The position numbers and the translations under genes are program-made. A model generated the notes under the pieces. That model worked only from the letters and a program-made list of their open reading frames with translations. It was not told the DNA's origin and searched no databases. From positions 95,995,071-96,059,070 of the forward strand of contig NC_084793.1 of the NCBI RefSeq assembly GCF_963169125.1: a stretch of DNA of 64,000 bases, in the 5' to 3' direction. Of this stretch, positions 61,201-64,000 are shown in pieces (within the stretch, counting starts at the first letter, position 1; the number at the start of each line of letters is the position of its first letter). This DNA comes from Humulus lupulus. Its lineage: Eukaryota; Streptophyta; Magnoliopsida; Rosales; Cannabaceae.

Positions 61201-64000
61201 TGATGTTTTTCTTAAAAAACACGAGATATCAATAAAGAATTAACGTGAACTAAGTTTTTCAAAATCAATATCCTGGAAATAACCAGGTCCTAAACTTAGA
61301 AGTTGATTCAAATTGATTAATCGATGTTTTTCTTAAAAGCACGAGATATCAATAAAGAATTAACGCGAACTAAGTTTCTCAAAATCAATGTCCTGGATGC
61401 AACCAGGTCCTAAACTTAGAAGTTGATTCAGATTGATTAATCGATGTTTTTCTTAAAAGCACGAGATATCAATAAAGAATTAACGCGAACTAAGTTTTTC
61501 AAAATCAATATCCTGGATACAACTAGGTCCTAAACTTAGAAGTTGATTCAAATTGATTAATTAATGTTTTTCTTAAAAAACATGAGATATCAATAGAGAA
61601 TTAACGCGAACTAAGTTTTTCAAAATCAATATTCCGGAAATAACCAGGTCCTAAACTTAGATGTTGATTCAAATTAATTAATCGATGTTTTTCTTAAAAA
61701 GCACGAGATATCAATAAAGAATTAACGCGAACTAAGTTCCTCAAAATCAATGTCCTGGATGCAACCAGGTCCTAAACTTAGAAGTTGATTCAAATTGATT
61801 AATCGATGGTTTTCTTAAAAAGCACGAGATATCAATAAAGAATTAACGCGAACTAAGTTTCTCAAAATCAATGTCCTGGATGCAACCAGGTCCTAAACTT
61901 AGAAGTTGATTCAAATTGATTAATCGTTGTTTTTCTAAAAAAACACGAGATATCAATAAAGAATTAACGCGAACTAAGTTTTTCAAAATCAATATCCTGG
62001 AAATAACCAGGTCCTAAACTTAGAAGTAGATTCAAATTGATTAATCGATGTTTTTCTTAAAAAAAAAGAGATATCAATAAAGAATTAACGCGAACTAAGT
62101 TTTTCAAAATCTATATCCTGGAAATAACTAGGTCCTAAACTTAGAAGTTGATTTAAATTGATCAGTCGATGTCTTTCTTAAAAAGAACGAGATATTAATA
62201 AAAAAATTAATGCGAACTAAGTTTTTCAAAATCAATGTCCTGGATGAAACCAGGTCCTAAACTTAGAAGTTGATTCAAATTGATTAATCGATGTTTTTCT
62301 TAAAAAGCACGAGATATCAATAAAGAATTAACGCGAACTAAGTTTCTCAAAATCAATGTCCTGGATGCAACCAGGTCCTAAACTTAGAAGTTGATTCAAA
62401 TTGATTAATCGTTGTTTTTCTTAAAAAGCACGACATATCAATAAAGAATTAACGCGAACTAAGTTTCTCAAAATCAATGTCCTGGATGCAACTAGGTCCT
62501 AAACATAGAAGTTGATTTAAATTGATTAATCGATGTTTTTCTTAAAAAGAATGAGATATCAATAAAGAATTAACGCGAACTAAGTTTCCCAAAATCAAGG
62601 TCCTGGATGCAACCAGGTCCTAAACTTAGAAGTTGATTCAAATTGATTAATCGATGTTTTTCTTAAAAGCACGAGATATCAATAAAGAATTAACGCGAAC
62701 TAAGTTTCTCAAAATCAATGTCCTGGATGCAACTAGGTCCTAAACTTAGAAGTTGATTCAAATTGATTAATCGATATTTTTCTTAAAAAGAACGAGATAT
62801 CAATAAAGAATTAACGCGAACTAAGTTTCTCAAAATCAATGTCCTGGATGCAACCAGGTCCTAAACTTAGAAGTTGATTCAAATTGATTAATCGATGTTT
62901 TTCTTAAAAAGCACGAGATATCAATAAAGAATTAACGCGCACTAAGTTTCTCAAAATCAATGTCCTGTATGCAACCAGGTCCTAAACTTAGAAGTTGATT
63001 CAAATGGATTAATCGATGTTTTTCTTAAAAGCACGAGATATCAATAAAGAATTAACGCGAACTAAGTTTTTCAAAATCAATATCCTGGAAATAACTAGGT
63101 CCTAAACTTAGAAGTTGATTTATAATGATCAGTCGATGTCTTTCTTAAAAAACACGAGATATCAATAAAGAGTTAACGTGAACTAAGTTTTTCAAAATCA
63201 ATATCATGGAAATAACCAGGTCCTAAACTTAGAAGTTTATTCAAATTGATTAATCCATGTTTTTCTTAAAAAGCACGAGATACCAATAAAGAATTAATGC
63301 GAACTAAGTTTTTCAAAATCCATGTCCTGGATGCAACCAGGTCCTAAACTTAGAAGTTGATTTAAATTGATTAATTGATGTTTTTCTTAAAAAACACGAG
63401 ATATCAATAATGAATTAACGTGAACTAAGTTTTTCAAAATCAATATCCTGGAAATAACCAGGTCCTAAACTTAGAAGTTGATTCAAATTGATTAATCGAT
63501 GTTTTTCTTAAAAGCACGAGATATCAATAAAGAATTAACGCGAACTAAGTTTCTCAAAATCAATGTCCTGGATGCAACAAGGTCCTAAACTTAGAAATTG
63601 ATTCAAATTGATTAATCGATGTATTTCTTAAAAGCACGAGATATCAAGAAAGAATTAACGCGAACTAAGTTTTTCAAAATCAATATCCTGGATACAACTA
63701 GGTCCTAAACTTTGAAGTTGATTCAAATTGATTAATTAATGTTTTTCTTAAAAAACATGAGATATCAATAGAGAATTAACGCGAACAAAGTTTTTCAAAA
63801 TCAATATTCTTGAAATAACCAGGTCCTAAACTTAGATGTTGATTCAAATTAATTAATCGATGTTTTTCTTAAAAAGCACGAGATATCAATAAAGAATTAA
63901 CGCGAACTAAGTTTCTCAAAATCAATGTCCTGGATGCAACCAGGTCCTATACTTAGAAGTAGATTCAAATTGATTAATCGATGTTTTTCTTAAAAAGCAC
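55300..64000 (+). repeat. Higher-order repeat, 48 monomers (5797 bp)
   Basis: The CAACCGGGTCC variant at 55361 and 61158, the TTCAGATTGATTAATC variant at 55632 and 61429, and ATCATGGAAATAACC at 57407 and 63204 all recur exactly 5797 bp apart. A further ATCATGG copy at 59821 splits the unit into 2414 bp (20 monomers) and 3383 bp (28 monomers). The second copy runs past the window end. Confidence 0.8.

Larger units (their letters stand above)
44208..64000 (+). repeat. Satellite array, right block
   Basis: About 164 monomers of the same family and orientation, running off the window end inside a monomer (last bases AAAAAGCAC). No gene or other element was seen. Right-block variants include CACGGGATTTCAATAAAG, ATCATGGAAATAACC, GATACCAATAAAG and CCTGGATACAACTAGG. 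Confidence 0.97.

Noticed and set aside
1..64000. 5S rRNA gene array, because the period is about 120 bp
   Set aside because: Monomers are very AT-rich, lack 5S internal promoter boxes and have no transcribed-gene plus spacer structure.

Overview
The window is nuclear heterochromatin from a flowering plant, probably a eudicot; the species cannot be told from the sequence. About 50 kb of the 64 kb is one AT-rich tandem satellite with a 120-121 bp monomer. All copies run in the same direction and stay in phase, roughly 415 monomers in total. The satellite lies in three blocks (1-21801, 31469-40287 and 44208-64000). No host protein-coding gene, rRNA, tRNA or telomere repeat was seen. Long homogeneous satellite arrays with higher-order structure and a few young LTR retrotransposons are typical of plant centromeres or large heterochromatic knobs, but the centromere assignment is inference.

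Two LTR-retrotransposon insertions break the array, and both have exact 5 bp target-site duplications. The first (21802-31468, + strand) is a complete Ty3/gypsy chromovirus of the Tekay/Del type. It has near-identical 1.9 kb LTRs, an initiator-Met tRNA primer binding site, one uninterrupted 1546-codon gag-pol ORF ending in a chromodomain-like tail, and a polypurine tract. It also has an extra 155-162 codon ORF between the primer binding site and gag, which I do not recognise. The second (40288-44207) is a 3.9 kb sequence best read as a solo LTR on the - strand. It begins TGTAAC and ends GTTACA, has a TATA box near one end and a hairpin near the other, and has no coding region.

The satellite is organised at several scales. 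Each monomer carries a short CCTGG-N6-CCAGG dyad. Monomers fall into linked sequence variants. Those variants recur in long higher-order repeats: a 31-monomer unit (3739 bp) built of 12- and 19-monomer modules at about 9.06-21.1 kb, a 33-monomer unit (3978 bp) at about 2.5-8.7 kb, a 28-monomer unit (3382 bp) at about 33.4-40.15 kb, and a 48-monomer unit (5797 bp) at about 55.3-64 kb. Units differ by loss or gain of whole monomers, as expected from unequal exchange. Matching uninterrupted copies of both insertion sites exist elsewhere in the array, which fixes the insertion boundaries and shows that both elements landed in an already amplified array.

The main open items are the unidentified ORF upstream of gag, the apparent introns within the LTR leaders, the palindrome cluster in the Tekay U3, and the nested modular higher-order structure of the satellite.
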